DNA of 15,689 nt. It comes from Pilimelia columellifera (lineage in GTDB: Bacteria > Actinomycetota > Actinomycetes > Mycobacteriales > Micromonosporaceae). Shown piece by piece: positions 1-6,806 of this stretch. The notes beneath the pieces were generated by a model. The model was not told where the DNA came from, searched no databases, and saw nothing but the letters and a program-made list of their open reading frames with translations. How positions within the stretch are numbered: the stretch's first letter is position 1; each line of letters begins with the position of its first letter. Made by a program: the position numbers and the translations under genes. The stretch covers positions 1-15,689 of the forward strand of contig NZ_BAAARY010000028.1 in NCBI RefSeq assembly GCF_039532605.1. Direction: 5' to 3'.

Positions 1-198
1 AGTAACTCCGTCCTCACTAGACGATCACCCTCCAAGCTCAACCAGCTTGATGTCAACCTGAGGCGCACGCTTCTTCCGGGTAGCAGAGCGCCGAACCAGG
101 AACCGGGCGCCGGGCTCGATGCACCGATGCCCGTCATGTCAGTGGTGTCGCTGCAACGGGGTCACGTCGCAGGGAGCGTCCACCAGCACTGCTGGGCC

Positions 199-345
199 CC
201 TCCTGCTCGACCGCGCAGACCGGCTCAAGGGCAACACCGAGGACGAGCTGCTCGCTTCATTGAAAGACGTAGTGAACAGGTAACTAACAGACCTCGGAAG
301 TTCGGAAGTTCGGAACTTCCGGAGTCACGAAGTTCGGAGCATCCA
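199..345 (+). pseudogene. Copy of the RHH partition-gene 3' end plus its downstream repeats
   Basis: This stretch repeats 7984-8121 in the same orientation, offset 7785 bp, nearly identical. It contains the last ~27 codons of the RHH gene in frame with the same TAA stop (281-283), so it is a truncated gene end without a start. Beyond the stop the TTCGGAAGT-type repeats are also copied, with 9 extra bases relative to the other copy, consistent with gain or loss of one repeat unit. The two copies enclose the whole phospholipase/ABC cargo block and parA. It could be the scar of a plasmid duplication or integration; the sequence alone does not say which. Confidence 0.85.
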
Positions 346-349
346 GAGT

Positions 350-560
350 CACGCAGTCTGGGCCCTGATCGCGACCCTCTGCCCGACGGCCTCATGCGCG
401 GCCCGGAACGCGGCCATCAGGGCCGTCTTGCCGGTGCCGGCACGCCGATGACCGCGGCGAACACGGCCCCACGCAAGACCGCGACCGGCGACGTCGCCCC
501 GGCGGCCGTGGACCTGGCGTCGGTGCGGCCGAAACGAGCGCGGGTGCGCCTGTCCTGATG
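350..560 (-). pseudogene. Frameshifted P-loop NTPase fragment, possibly TraA/MobF-type relaxase-helicase
   Basis: Two minus-strand frames join into one plausible sequence. One gives a hydrophobic strand (AVLRGAVFAAVIG); the next frame carries AGTGKTALMAAFRAAHEAVG, a Walker A motif with its helix. A hydrophobic strand leading into a G-x-GTGKT loop is how the helicase half of actinobacterial TraA-type conjugative relaxases begins, but other AAA or FtsK-like ATPases fit equally. The frame break falls just before the P-loop, and no catalytic relaxase motif or Walker B is present. It is probably a dead remnant of transfer functions; the family assignment is inference. Confidence 0.35.
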
Positions 561-846
561 GACCGGCCCTACGCCACCGCGGGCAGTGCCAGCGGTGGTT
601 CATCCGCGCTGCGCCCGCTGCGGCCGGTGCCGCACTTTGCCGCAGAGTCCTGGTGGCTGGCCTGGAACCCGGCACGTTCAGCGCTTGATCACCCGAGCCT
701 GCGTGGCCGACCGGGCCTGAGCCCGGCAGTGGGCGCTGGGCAGAAGATCAGGTTCGTTCTGTCGGCTAGGCGACCGAATGGCGACTTTCATCGATGGCGG
801 CGTTAGGTTCCTTTCTGCCACATCCGCAAGACTTTAGGAGAATGAC

Positions 847-1638
847 ATGAAGCTTCTAGCTCTTTCCCTTTCCCTCGCCATCGGTTGTGGCTCTGTGGCC
901 GCTATGGCGGGAACACCTGCAGCGGCGACTCCTGCTTTTAGTTCGCAGCAGATGGTCACCATCTCGAGCGAGGCTGGTGTCGGTGGCCCTCAGATTATTG
1001 CTTCTCCGGAAGCGCCTCATTCCTTCCGGTTCGATGCTGGGGTTCCAGCCGGCGGCAAGTTGGCTGCCGTCGGCGGTAGCGATAGCGAGATCACCGGCCA
1101 TATTCTGGTAAAGAACAGCCGCGGTGAGACGGTAGGCGCCTGGGACGAGCCATGGGCGAATGATGCAAATATGCGGCAGGTGATCACTAGTTATCGCATT
1201 GAGGGAACCGCTATCGTGCAAACTGTGGATGTTTCTGCGGGCACAGCTTTCCCTCTTACCATTAACCCTGTCTACTCTGCGGTCGGCGGCGATAGCAGTC
1301 GCACGCCGCTTGGGCCGAGCAAGGTGACGGTCCCGAGCAACTACCTGTATGACCCGGACCGGGGTTCTCTGCACGACTACTGCACCCATTCACCCGATGA
1401 GTGGTACAGCGCTGACTTCCGTGGTCCATGCGCACGGCACGATCAGTGTTACGCCCGGCCAGGCAACCACAAGAAGGAGTGCGACAATCAGCTGGAGAAG
1501 CACCTGACCCAGAACTGTGACCATGCTTACGGCCCGGGGGTTAAGCGCACTAGTTGCCACGGTATCGCCAACACCTACTGGGCAGCCGTGACCGCCGGCG
1601 GTGACGATCTACGTCCGCGAACCAGCAGCCAGTCCTGA
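847..1638 (+). CDS. Secreted phospholipase A2-like protein with extra N-terminal domain
   Basis: A 263-residue exported protein. A signal peptide (Lys2, hydrophobic core 3-20, Ala-x-Ala cleavage near 21 or 27) is followed by a ~130-residue domain of predicted beta type, then a C-terminal phospholipase A2 domain (about 165-245). The diagnostic motif is CARHDQCY at 195-202, with the His198-Asp199 pair that activates water for sn-2 ester hydrolysis. Six cysteines in the mature part (179, 195, 201, 212, 224, 237) could form three disulfides. The N-domain ends in a VQTVDVSAGTAFPLTINP-type segment that resembles segments found in other actinobacterial secreted proteins. Start: AGGAG 836-840, six bases before the ATG. 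It heads a same-strand block with small membrane and secreted genes and looks less GC-rich than the partition region. Substrate and target (own lipids or a rival's membrane) are unknown. Confidence 0.82.
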   Translation: MKLLALSLSLAIGCGSVAAMAGTPAAATPAFSSQQMVTISSEAGVGGPQIIASPEAPHSFRFDAGVPAGGKLAAVGGSDSEITGHILVKNSRGETVGAWDEPWANDANMRQVITSYRIEGTAIVQTVDVSAGTAFPLTINPVYSAVGGDSSRTPLGPSKVTVPSNYLYDPDRGSLHDYCTHSPDEWYSADFRGPCARHDQCYARPGNHKKECDNQLEKHLTQNCDHAYGPGVKRTSCHGIANTYWAAVTAGGDDLRPRTSSQS

Positions 1639-1679
1639 ACTAGACATTCCGCAATTCTAGATCGACCGGAGAGTTGAAC

Positions 1680-1883
1680 ATGTCCCGTACTACGCGAATC
1701 GGTCTTTGGATGCTCGCCGCTGGCCTTGTCGCTGCGGTCGCCTTTCTGGGGCTGAGTGTGACCGGCGGTGGCCCCGATATCGGTCTCGGGTTTGTCATTT
1801 TGTTGGGCGCTTTCTTGGCTGTGGCTGGCGGTATCGTCGCCGCTGTCGGTGCTGTCACACAGCGATTGAACCGCTCTTCCTGA
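1680..1883 (+). CDS. Small two-helix membrane protein
   Basis: A 67-residue protein, nearly all membrane: helix 1 about 9-26, a short GGGPDIGLG turn, helix 2 about 34-58, and a basic C-terminal tail (QRLNR). I chose the ATG at 1680, not an in-frame TTG at 1674, because a GGAGAG ribosome binding site (1668-1673) sits six bases upstream of it. It lies 41 bp after the phospholipase gene and 27 bp before the 4-Cys secreted gene, so it is probably co-transcribed. Its position after a secreted lipase would suit a membrane partner or immunity-type protein, but nothing in the sequence proves that. I do not recognise a family. Confidence 0.7.
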   Translation: MSRTTRIGLWMLAAGLVAAVAFLGLSVTGGGPDIGLGFVILLGAFLAVAGGIVAAVGAVTQRLNRSS

Positions 1884-1910
1884 ATCGTTCAAGTCTCACT
1901 AGGAGTTGTC

Positions 1911-2225
1911 GTGAAGTTTGCCCATGTTGTGACCGCGATGGCGATGGCTTTCGCTGGAGCACTGGCCGCTACGCCCGCTTATGCCCAGTCGCCCGTTTCT
2001 GAACCTGCCGCAGAGATGGCGCCGGTGGACTGTAAAGAGGAAATTCGCCAGACTTGGGGTCGAGTCACCTGTACGGCAAGTCGTGGCCCTGTGACGATCA
2101 AGTCAGTCCGGTTCGACTGCGATTGGGAACTCGACCTCATTATCGAGAATCAGGTGATCAAAGGCACATGGTCGAAGACGCATGAGTGCGATCACAAAAT
2201 CCTCGGCATTGACGTCACCATCTAG
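1911..2225 (+). CDS. Secreted 4-Cys protein, paralogue A
   Basis: A 104-residue exported protein with a GTG start preceded by AGGAG (1901-1905). The signal peptide ends at AYA|Q (residue 25). The mature part has exactly four cysteines (41, 54, 70, 93), enough for two disulfides, and conserved blocks TWGRVTC, VRFDCDWELD and WSKTHECDHK. The gene at 5080-5400 encodes a clear paralogue with identical cysteine spacing (13, 16 and 23 residues) and the same blocks. I do not recognise the family. The acidic/aromatic CDWE and His-rich HECDHK patches could bind a metal or a partner; that is speculation. The two copies bracket the ABC transporter genes, which suggests a shared extracytoplasmic role. Confidence 0.78.
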   Translation: MKFAHVVTAMAMAFAGALAATPAYAQSPVSEPAAEMAPVDCKEEIRQTWGRVTCTASRGPVTIKSVRFDCDWELDLIIENQVIKGTWSKTHECDHKILGIDVTI

Positions 2226-2233
2226 CGATCGAA

Positions 2234-2278
2234 GGTCGTCGTTCTGGGCTAGCTACACTGTCGCCCGGAACGACGACC
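2234..2278 (+). terminator. Long inverted repeat between secreted gene and ABC operon
   Basis: GGTCGTCGTTCTGGGC (2234-2249) pairs with GCCCGGAACGACGACC (2263-2278): 16 bp with one G-U pair and a 13-base loop. No T-run follows. The loop holds TACACT (2254-2259), a fair -10 hexamer, so this may be an operator or attenuator for the ABC genes instead of, or as well as, a terminator. Confidence 0.55.
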
Positions 2279-2299
2279 ACGAGCAGGGAGCTTCGCAAA

Positions 2300-3073
2300 A
2301 TGACGACGCTTGACGCGCAGGCTCTGTGTCAAGGGTACGGTCGCCGGCGGGTAGTGCACGAGTTCTCGGCGAGGCTCGACCGTGGCGTCGTTGGGCTGCT
2401 CGGGCCAAACGGGGCTGGCAAGACCACGCTGCTCGAGACGTTGGCGCTGGTCCGTCCCCCAGAGACTGGCCGGCTGGAGATTGTTGGCACCGAGGTCCGC
2501 GACCTTCGGACGGTGCGGCGGGCTCGTCAACGGGTCGGTTTCCAGCCGCAGAACTTTCCCTACCCCGGTGGCCTGACGGTCGAGGAATTCCTTCACTACG
2601 CCGCATGGCTACGGGAGCTGCCCAAACGACGGACCGGCGCCGCGGTCGCCGCCGCGATCACCCAGCTCGAGCTGACTGAGCACACCCGCAGCCGGCTGCG
2701 CACCCTCTCCGGCGGGACCCTCCAGCGCGTCGGCGTGGCCCAGGCGCTTGTTCATGACCCAGCCGTAGTGATTCTGGACGAGCCGACGGTCGGACTCGAC
2801 CCTGCCCAGCGGGTCAAGCTAAGAGCAGTTCTTCGGGGTCTCGCCGCCTCCCGACTCGTCATCGTCAGCACGCACATCGTTGATGACGTCGTCCACACCT
2901 GCGACCAAGTCCTGGTGTTCCTGGCAGGCAAGGTTCACTTCGCTGGCACCCCACAGGACCTCAACGACATCGGTTTGGCCGCCGGCGGCGCACCGACGGA
3001 CGGCCACGCCATGAGCGCAGCTGAGCAGGGCTATCTGCGCCTAGTCGAGAAGACCCAGGGAGCGCGGGCGTGA
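2300..3073 (+). CDS. ABC transporter ATP-binding protein
   Basis: A 257-residue cytoplasmic ATPase that would power the permease encoded next. All the canonical motifs are present: Walker A GPNGAGKTT (35-43), Q-loop Gln82 in VGFQPQNF, signature LSGGT (136-140), Walker B VVILDEP (156-162) and switch His192 in VSTH. Its length and single domain fit the CcmA/drug-exporter type of exporter ATPase. Start: GGGAG at 2286-2290 before the ATG. It overlaps the permease start by 4 bp (GTGA), so the two are translationally coupled. The substrate cannot be read from the sequence; the secreted neighbours on both sides suggest that export or sensing of a small secreted molecule is possible. Confidence 0.93.
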   Translation: MTTLDAQALCQGYGRRRVVHEFSARLDRGVVGLLGPNGAGKTTLLETLALVRPPETGRLEIVGTEVRDLRTVRRARQRVGFQPQNFPYPGGLTVEEFLHYAAWLRELPKRRTGAAVAAAITQLELTEHTRSRLRTLSGGTLQRVGVAQALVHDPAVVILDEPTVGLDPAQRVKLRAVLRGLAASRLVIVSTHIVDDVVHTCDQVLVFLAGKVHFAGTPQDLNDIGLAAGGAPTDGHAMSAAEQGYLRLVEKTQGARA

Positions 3074-4284
3074 CGAACCTCGGATTCCGGCGGGGCGCCG
3101 GACCGGCGCTTGCCGCCGCTGTCCTCCTGCTCGGGGCTCTCTTGTTGATCCCGCGCCGCACCGACTGGTACGGCTCGCCCCTACTCACCACCGCGATGAT
3201 TCTGCAGAAGACGGCGTACATCGCCGCTGTCTGCGCCGCCGTCGCCGCCGCCGTGTATCCGATACGACACCGCCGCCGCATTGCGGCGCTGGACCCGTTG
3301 AGCAGCCGACCCGCGCTTCACCTGTGGGCAATGCGTACCGTGACGCTCACCGCGTGGGCAGCACTTGGCTACCTGGTTCTGACAGCAGTGGCGCTCGCCG
3401 TGACGGCCACAGCGAGCCCGGGAATGCGGCTAGGTTTGGCGAACATCGCCACCGGGCTGATCATCCTGACTGTCGCCGTCGCCTTCGGCGCTCTAGCCGG
3501 TGCAATCTGGCCCCGGCTTGTCACGCCGCTGCTCGTGGCCGTGGCGGTGCACGTACCGCTCATGGCCGGCGCCCAGCACGCGCCCACCCAGGTGCGCAAC
3601 CTCTTCCTGCTGTACGCGCCGGCGCCCAACTGGGCTGAACCTAACCTCACCCTCCTGCTGTGGAAGCTGCTGTGGGCCGCCGCGTTGCTCACCGCCCTAG
3701 CAACAATCGCCGCCGTCTACGGCTGGGGCGCCCGGGATCCACGACCCGGCGCCAGATTCCGAGTCCTGACAAGTGGCATCGCCGCCAGCGCCATCGTGGC
3801 CGCAGCTGCGGTCGCGGGCATGAGCGCAGCCGGCCCAGTCTTCATCCCCTCGAACACCAGCGCCCACGGCATCTGCCACCGCGGCGAAGCCCGCGTCTGT
3901 GTCTGGGATGACCACAAGCGGTACCTCGGCCAACTTTCCCGAATGGTCGACGCTGGGGTACTGGTCACCGGCGCGCTACCGCAAGGCGTCACCTCATACC
4001 TAGAGTACGGAATGGCACGTCAGCCTGGCGAGGCGAACCCCGTCGGTGGCCAAGGCGTTATCGAAGTCGGGCGAGGCATCGCCAACCTGGATAATGTCGC
4101 CGAGCAACTAGCCGGGCAATGGTTCAGCGACTACGCCGACAGATGCGGAATTCCAATAGAAAATCAGCTAGACGACCATCCGCTACGATCATTCCTCAAC
4201 GATCTCTTTACCGCCGTCAAGGATAAAGAATTGTCAGATCTCGACACACACCGGACGCGCTACCAAGCGCTCACACGCTGCTGA
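3070..4284 (+). CDS. ABC permease with large extracytoplasmic C-terminal domain
   Basis: A 404-residue membrane protein: about seven hydrophobic segments (roughly 12-28, 47-65, 90-112, 122-147, 149-166, 196-218, 234-255) followed by a ~145-residue soluble domain predicted to lie outside. That domain opens with ICHRGEARVCVWDDHKRYL (268-286), containing Cys269, Cys277 and His282, with later Cys359 and Cys404. Similar CxxG...VCvwxxH starts occur in actinobacterial ABC-associated proteins of unknown function, as far as I recall. The GTG start overlaps the ATPase stop, which fixes the pairing. The last third of the gene is noticeably less GC-rich than the first, perhaps a recombined end. The outside domain could recognise or process the exported substrate; this is inference. 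Confidence 0.85.
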   Translation: MTNLGFRRGAGPALAAAVLLLGALLLIPRRTDWYGSPLLTTAMILQKTAYIAAVCAAVAAAVYPIRHRRRIAALDPLSSRPALHLWAMRTVTLTAWAALGYLVLTAVALAVTATASPGMRLGLANIATGLIILTVAVAFGALAGAIWPRLVTPLLVAVAVHVPLMAGAQHAPTQVRNLFLLYAPAPNWAEPNLTLLLWKLLWAAALLTALATIAAVYGWGARDPRPGARFRVLTSGIAASAIVAAAAVAGMSAAGPVFIPSNTSAHGICHRGEARVCVWDDHKRYLGQLSRMVDAGVLVTGALPQGVTSYLEYGMARQPGEANPVGGQGVIEVGRGIANLDNVAEQLAGQWFSDYADRCGIPIENQLDDHPLRSFLNDLFTAVKDKELSDLDTHRTRYQALTRC

Positions 4285-4291
4285 CCGCGCA

Positions 4292-4867
4292 ATGCCGATA
4301 TCCTCGCAGATTCCCGCCCTGTGGTTACGCACACACGGCTTACACTCCTACATCTTCATTTGTGCTGGTGTCGCATCGTGCTACCTCTGGCAAACATACG
4401 GGCCAGCAGAATGGCCATTCCCGTTAGAACATGACACCACGGTGTTGCCCATGGTCCTCGCGCTAGGCGCAATATTTGGGCTGCACGGAGGAGTTCCATT
4501 TCTCGAAACACGCCACCGCGGACTGGCTTTAGCCCGCGCGTTGACAGTCGCTTTCTACGCCCTACTCGCACTGGGAACAATTGCCCTAAGACCCGGCGAA
4601 TCGACCGTCCCAAGTCGATCATTCACGATCGCGCTTGCCGCTGGGCTGCTCCTCGGATATTTAACCGCTGGGCCAGTGCTTTGGGGAGTGATCGCATGTA
4701 AGGCAATCGTGATCTCCCAGTTGCCGCGAGCAGACCCTGTGTTATCACTCATCTTCTGGGAACTGGGCGCCGCAGATGACATGTTGGCCAATACCTTCTC
4801 CGTCGCTATTACTCTAGCCTCGGGCGTGCTGTATGCCACATTTGGTCAAGGACGCGCTCGCCCCTGA
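4292..4867 (+). CDS. Polytopic membrane protein, accessory to the ABC genes
   Basis: A 191-residue hydrophobic protein with five or six predicted membrane helices (about 19-35, 50-68, 80-98, 110-135, 165-183, and perhaps 145-160). It starts 8 bp after the permease stop with no clear ribosome binding site, so it probably depends on coupling to upstream translation. I recognise no catalytic motif; there is a HGGVPFLETRHRG loop (65-77) and an acidic LGAADDM loop (158-164). It most likely belongs to the same transporter as a second membrane subunit. GC content is lower than in the ATPase gene, like the end of the permease. Confidence 0.7.
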   Translation: MPISSQIPALWLRTHGLHSYIFICAGVASCYLWQTYGPAEWPFPLEHDTTVLPMVLALGAIFGLHGGVPFLETRHRGLALARALTVAFYALLALGTIALRPGESTVPSRSFTIALAAGLLLGYLTAGPVLWGVIACKAIVISQLPRADPVLSLIFWELGAADDMLANTFSVAITLASGVLYATFGQGRARP

Positions 4868-5079
4868 GCACAATGCGGGCACGGACTTTCGCTACTTTGA
4901 CGAAGCCATCCAGGGTCCATGAATCTCTAACTCAGCAGACCCTGTCGTATAGCTGACTACCGGCCCGATTTATCCGATAAGCCTGGTTCTGGTAGTTCCT
5001 ATATGGTCACCGGAGGCACTAACCTAAACGCATCAAGGCGACTTAGCTGTCTCCTGCAGGCGCGATTTAGGGAGTAATG

Positions 5080-5400
5080 ATGCGTCGATTTTCGAGCATT
5101 GCGTTGGGCGTCATTGCCCTCGTTGCGTTGATCCAGCCGGGCGCGGCCTACGCCGTGTCCACGACGAACGCTGCCGCAAAGCCCACAGTGAAATGCACGA
5201 AAAACATTCAGAACACGTGGGGCAAACTGACCTGCAAGACCAGTGGTGGGCGTGTCACCTTCTCGGAGGTGCGATTTAACTGTGATTGGGAAGTCGACTG
5301 GACGGTGAACGACCTAACCATCGAAGGCGAGTGGAGCAAAACCCACGAGTGCGACCATAAGCTCCTGGACATCTACTGGGATGTCTGGACAGGCCGCTGA
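5080..5400 (+). CDS. Secreted 4-Cys protein, paralogue B
   Basis: A 106-residue exported protein related to the product of 1911-2225. The signal peptide ends at AYA|V (residue 25). The cysteines at 39, 52, 68 and 91 have the same 13/16/23 spacing as in the paralogue, and TWGKLTC, VRFNCDWEVD and WSKTHECDHK align without gaps. There are two adjacent ATGs (5077, 5080); I prefer 5080 because GGAG (5071-5074) is then five bases away instead of two. The 212-bp upstream gap holds its own inverted repeat (CAGGGTC 4911-4917 with GACCCTG 4938-4944), so it may have its own promoter. The C-terminus is longer than in paralogue A, with IYWDVWTGR in place of IDVTI. Function unknown. Confidence 0.78.
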   Translation: MRRFSSIALGVIALVALIQPGAAYAVSTTNAAAKPTVKCTKNIQNTWGKLTCKTSGGRVTFSEVRFNCDWEVDWTVNDLTIEGEWSKTHECDHKLLDIYWDVWTGR

Positions 5401-5411
5401 CAACGCCTTAC

Positions 5412-5618
5412 GTGGCAGTATCCAACGGTCCTGGCCCGGCCGGGGCCTTGATCCGAGCCACCTCCAGGCGCAGCGCGAAGATCGCGCGGGAGATGTACGA
5501 CGAGGCCGACGACACCGGCCGCCGCGTCCACACCGTCGCCCAGATCGCCGCCGAGTTCAGCGTCACCCGCCCCACCATCTACCGACACCTCAAGCAAGCA
5601 GCAACAGGCTTGTCGTGA
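5412..5618 (+). pseudogene. Resolvase C-terminal helix-turn-helix fragment
   Basis: The 68-residue frame (GTG start, no ribosome binding site) holds a basic stretch, an AREMYDEADDTGRR linker and a helix-turn-helix TVAQIAAEFSVTRPTIYRHL (about residues 41-60). This is the DNA-binding tail of Tn3/Hin-type serine recombinases. The catalytic domain with its nucleophilic serine is absent, and nothing upstream supplies it because the 4-Cys gene ends 12 bp earlier. It is probably a recombinase remnant, though a small stand-alone DNA-binding protein cannot be excluded. It differs from the tail of the intact resolvase at 8236-8901, so it is not a recent copy of that gene. Confidence 0.55.
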
Positions 5619-5645
5619 CTATCGGTTCCGCTGCTCCTCATGGAC

Positions 5646-5676
5646 CTGTCCCAGGGGGCCAAATCTTTGATCTTGG
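5646..5676 (+). repeat. Diverged copy of the CTGTCCCAG...TTGATCTTGG repeat
   Basis: It begins CTGTCCCAG and ends TTGATCTTGG, and aligns without gaps to 8205-8235, which lies just past the resolvase gene. A partial copy is at 6182-6197. TTGATCTTGG also occurs alone at about 8126. It is probably a dispersed intergenic repeat or the scar of an earlier recombination site. Confidence 0.5.
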
Positions 5677-5683
5677 AATGGTG

Positions 5684-5720
5684 AACGGCTCTGCCCCCGA
5701 GCTTCGGGGGCAGAGCCGTT
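5684..5720 (+). terminator. Strong hairpin terminator
   Basis: A perfect 17-bp stem: AACGGCTCTGCCCCCGA (5684-5700) pairs with TCGGGGGCAGAGCCGTT (5704-5720), with a 3-base loop GCT. The downstream bases are T/G-rich (GGTGGTTGTGTTT) without a pure T-run, as is common for high-GC actinobacterial terminators. It separates the resolvase fragment and cargo block from the next small gene. Confidence 0.8.
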
Positions 5721-5874
5721 GGTGGTTGTGTTTGCGGTGGCACCGCGGAGCGGGGTTGGCTTGACGGCGGCTGGTGGGCAACCGAGCGGCAACCGTGCCT
5801 GGTGTTGTCCTACAACCGGGCAGGCGTTGAGTAGGTACCAGCAGCACGGGGGACACGAACGCCAGGAGGCAGAC

Positions 5875-6120
5875 ATGATCGGCACCGTTACCGACTTCAC
5901 CGCCGAAGCAGTGTTCGCCTCCGCCCTGCAGCCCTCCCAGCAGCCCACCCCCGCACAGGTATGGGACGCCGTCACCGACACGGTCACCCGCCTGGGGACC
6001 GACGGGTGCGCCGACCGCCTGGCCGCCGCGTACGGCGACTGCATGACCACCGCTGCGACACGCATGCGGTGGGCCCGCGAGACCGCTGGCGCGCTGACGC
6101 TGAAGACCGTCGCCGCCTGA
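5875..6120 (+). CDS. Small hypothetical protein
   Basis: An 81-residue soluble protein. I chose the ATG at 5875 because AGGAGG (5864-5869) lies five bases upstream, the best ribosome binding site in the window; the open frame runs further up but crosses the terminator. Composition suggests a helical fold: an acidic N-terminus, a PTPAQVWDAVTDTVTRLG helix (28-45) and a second helix around YGDCMTTAATRMRWARE. Two cysteines, no signal peptide, no recognised motif. Helical proteins of this size recur in actinobacterial mobile elements, but I cannot assign a function. It is probably transcribed alone between the 5684 hairpin and the LexA-box gene. Confidence 0.65.
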   Translation: MIGTVTDFTAEAVFASALQPSQQPTPAQVWDAVTDTVTRLGTDGCADRLAAAYGDCMTTAATRMRWARETAGALTLKTVAA

Positions 6121-6164
6121 GCATCCTGCCAACCCGGCGATCAAGCGATCGGACTCCCCTATTG

Positions 6165-6197
6165 GGCCCTGCGCTTGGGTAGCTGTCCCAGCCCGCC
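6165..6197 (+). repeat. 33-bp exact direct repeat, copy 1
   Basis: These 33 bases (starting GGCCCTGCGCTTGGGTAGCT) are identical to 8187-8219. The two copies enclose the LexA-box gene and the partition operon. Both are intergenic and lie just after a gene end (6120 and 8068). Confidence 0.9.
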
Positions 6198-6262
6198 GAT
6201 TCCGCTGCGGCTGACGGCGCTGACGGCGATTTCTAGTTCAGGAACGAACCCTCCATGATCAA

Positions 6263-6285
6263 TCGAACAAGTGTTCGACTAGGGT
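6263..6285 (+). promoter_or_regulatory. Perfect actinobacterial LexA (SOS) box over a leaderless promoter
   Basis: TCGAACAAGTGTTCGA (6263-6278) is an exact match to the TCGAAC-N4-GTTCGA palindrome bound by LexA in actinobacteria. It is followed by TAGGGT (6280-6285), a plausible -10 hexamer six bases before the ATG at 6292, so transcription should start at or next to the start codon. The box lies directly upstream of the -10, where LexA would block RNA polymerase. The gene below it is therefore probably induced by DNA damage. Confidence 0.75.
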
Positions 6286-6291
6286 CGTCTC

Positions 6292-6663
6292 ATGGCAGGG
6301 ATTCCGCAGCTACGCGCAGCGGGCTGGTTCGTCACCGGCCAGGAACGGCCACACCGATCCGAGCACCTCAGCTACCACCTGCTGGTGCGACTGTGGGAGC
6401 ACATGGACGGCTCCGGGGTGTGGAGCGTGAGCCTGCACGACTGCGCCGCGCCAGCGGGCCACGGCCGCGTCGAGCGGCGCTATGGCTCAGAAGATGCCGC
6501 ACGCACCGCGCTCGCCGCGATGTACGCGTTGGCCAGGCATCTACCACCGCTGCCGACCATGCCACCCCTAGGCCAGACCGAACCCAACCACGAACTCGGC
6601 CGGTGGCAGATCTCCGAAGACCGCCAGTCGGGGGCCGGTGAGGTCGGAACGGCGGGCCACTGA
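6292..6663 (+). CDS. Hypothetical protein under SOS control
   Basis: A 123-residue soluble protein I do not recognise. It has a compact N-terminal domain (1-82) with aromatic/His-rich strands (HLSYHLLVRLWEHMDGSGVWSVSLHDC written in two parts about residues 25-51), an Arg-rich turn and an Ala-rich helix (67-82), then a Pro-rich linker (84-95) and a polar tail ending GTAGH. There is no signal peptide or membrane helix. The ATG has no ribosome binding site but lies where a leaderless transcript would begin. The perfect LexA box just upstream suggests DNA-damage induction, so a role in repair, in switching the element on, or in excision is possible, but none is shown. Confidence 0.68.
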   Translation: MAGIPQLRAAGWFVTGQERPHRSEHLSYHLLVRLWEHMDGSGVWSVSLHDCAAPAGHGRVERRYGSEDAARTALAAMYALARHLPPLPTMPPLGQTEPNHELGRWQISEDRQSGAGEVGTAGH

Positions 6664-6760
6664 TGCCTCACCTGGTCGGCCCGGCGCGGTCCCAGGTCCA
6701 TGTGCGCAGCCCTTACCGTCGCTGAACGAGGCTGCGCACCTTGGTACGGTCCGCATCGGG

Positions 6761-6801
6761 ACTCCGGTACTTCCGAAGTTCCGGACTTCGGAAGTCAGGA
6801 G
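6761..6801 (+). promoter_or_regulatory. Partition operator / candidate parS upstream of parA
   Basis: Two perfect palindromes, ACTTCCGAAGT (6769-6779) and ACTTCGGAAGT (6785-6795), are separated by 5 bp. Their junction contains AGTTCCGGACT (6777-6787), which recurs exactly inside the RHH gene at 7744-7754. The ribosome binding site AGGAG (6797-6801) follows at once. RHH-type ParB/Omega proteins bind arrays of short repeats that act as centromere and as autorepression operator; this is the natural candidate. Confidence 0.65.
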
Positions 6802-6806
6802 ATCAG

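Larger units (their letters stand above)
1..846. other. Gene-poor left flank with relics
   Basis: No intact gene is supported here. On the minus strand a short open frame (138 down to a stop at 25-27) encodes a basic tail ending QVDIKLVELGG, which looks like a real protein C-terminus but is cut off upstream by an in-frame stop; I cannot name it. It is followed by the copied 3' end of the RHH partition gene (199-345) and a broken P-loop fragment (350-560). From 561 to 835 I see nothing I can support. A ribosome binding site (AGGAG, 836-840) opens the first intact gene. Confidence 0.6.

Noticed and set aside
6255..6641. Arg/Pro-rich frame overlapping the LexA-box gene
   Set aside because: Shadow frame; it would place the LexA box inside a coding region and has no start signal.
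6741..6806. Longer parA start
   Set aside because: It would translate the operator palindromes, and the ribosome binding site at 6797-6801 serves the ATG at 6807.
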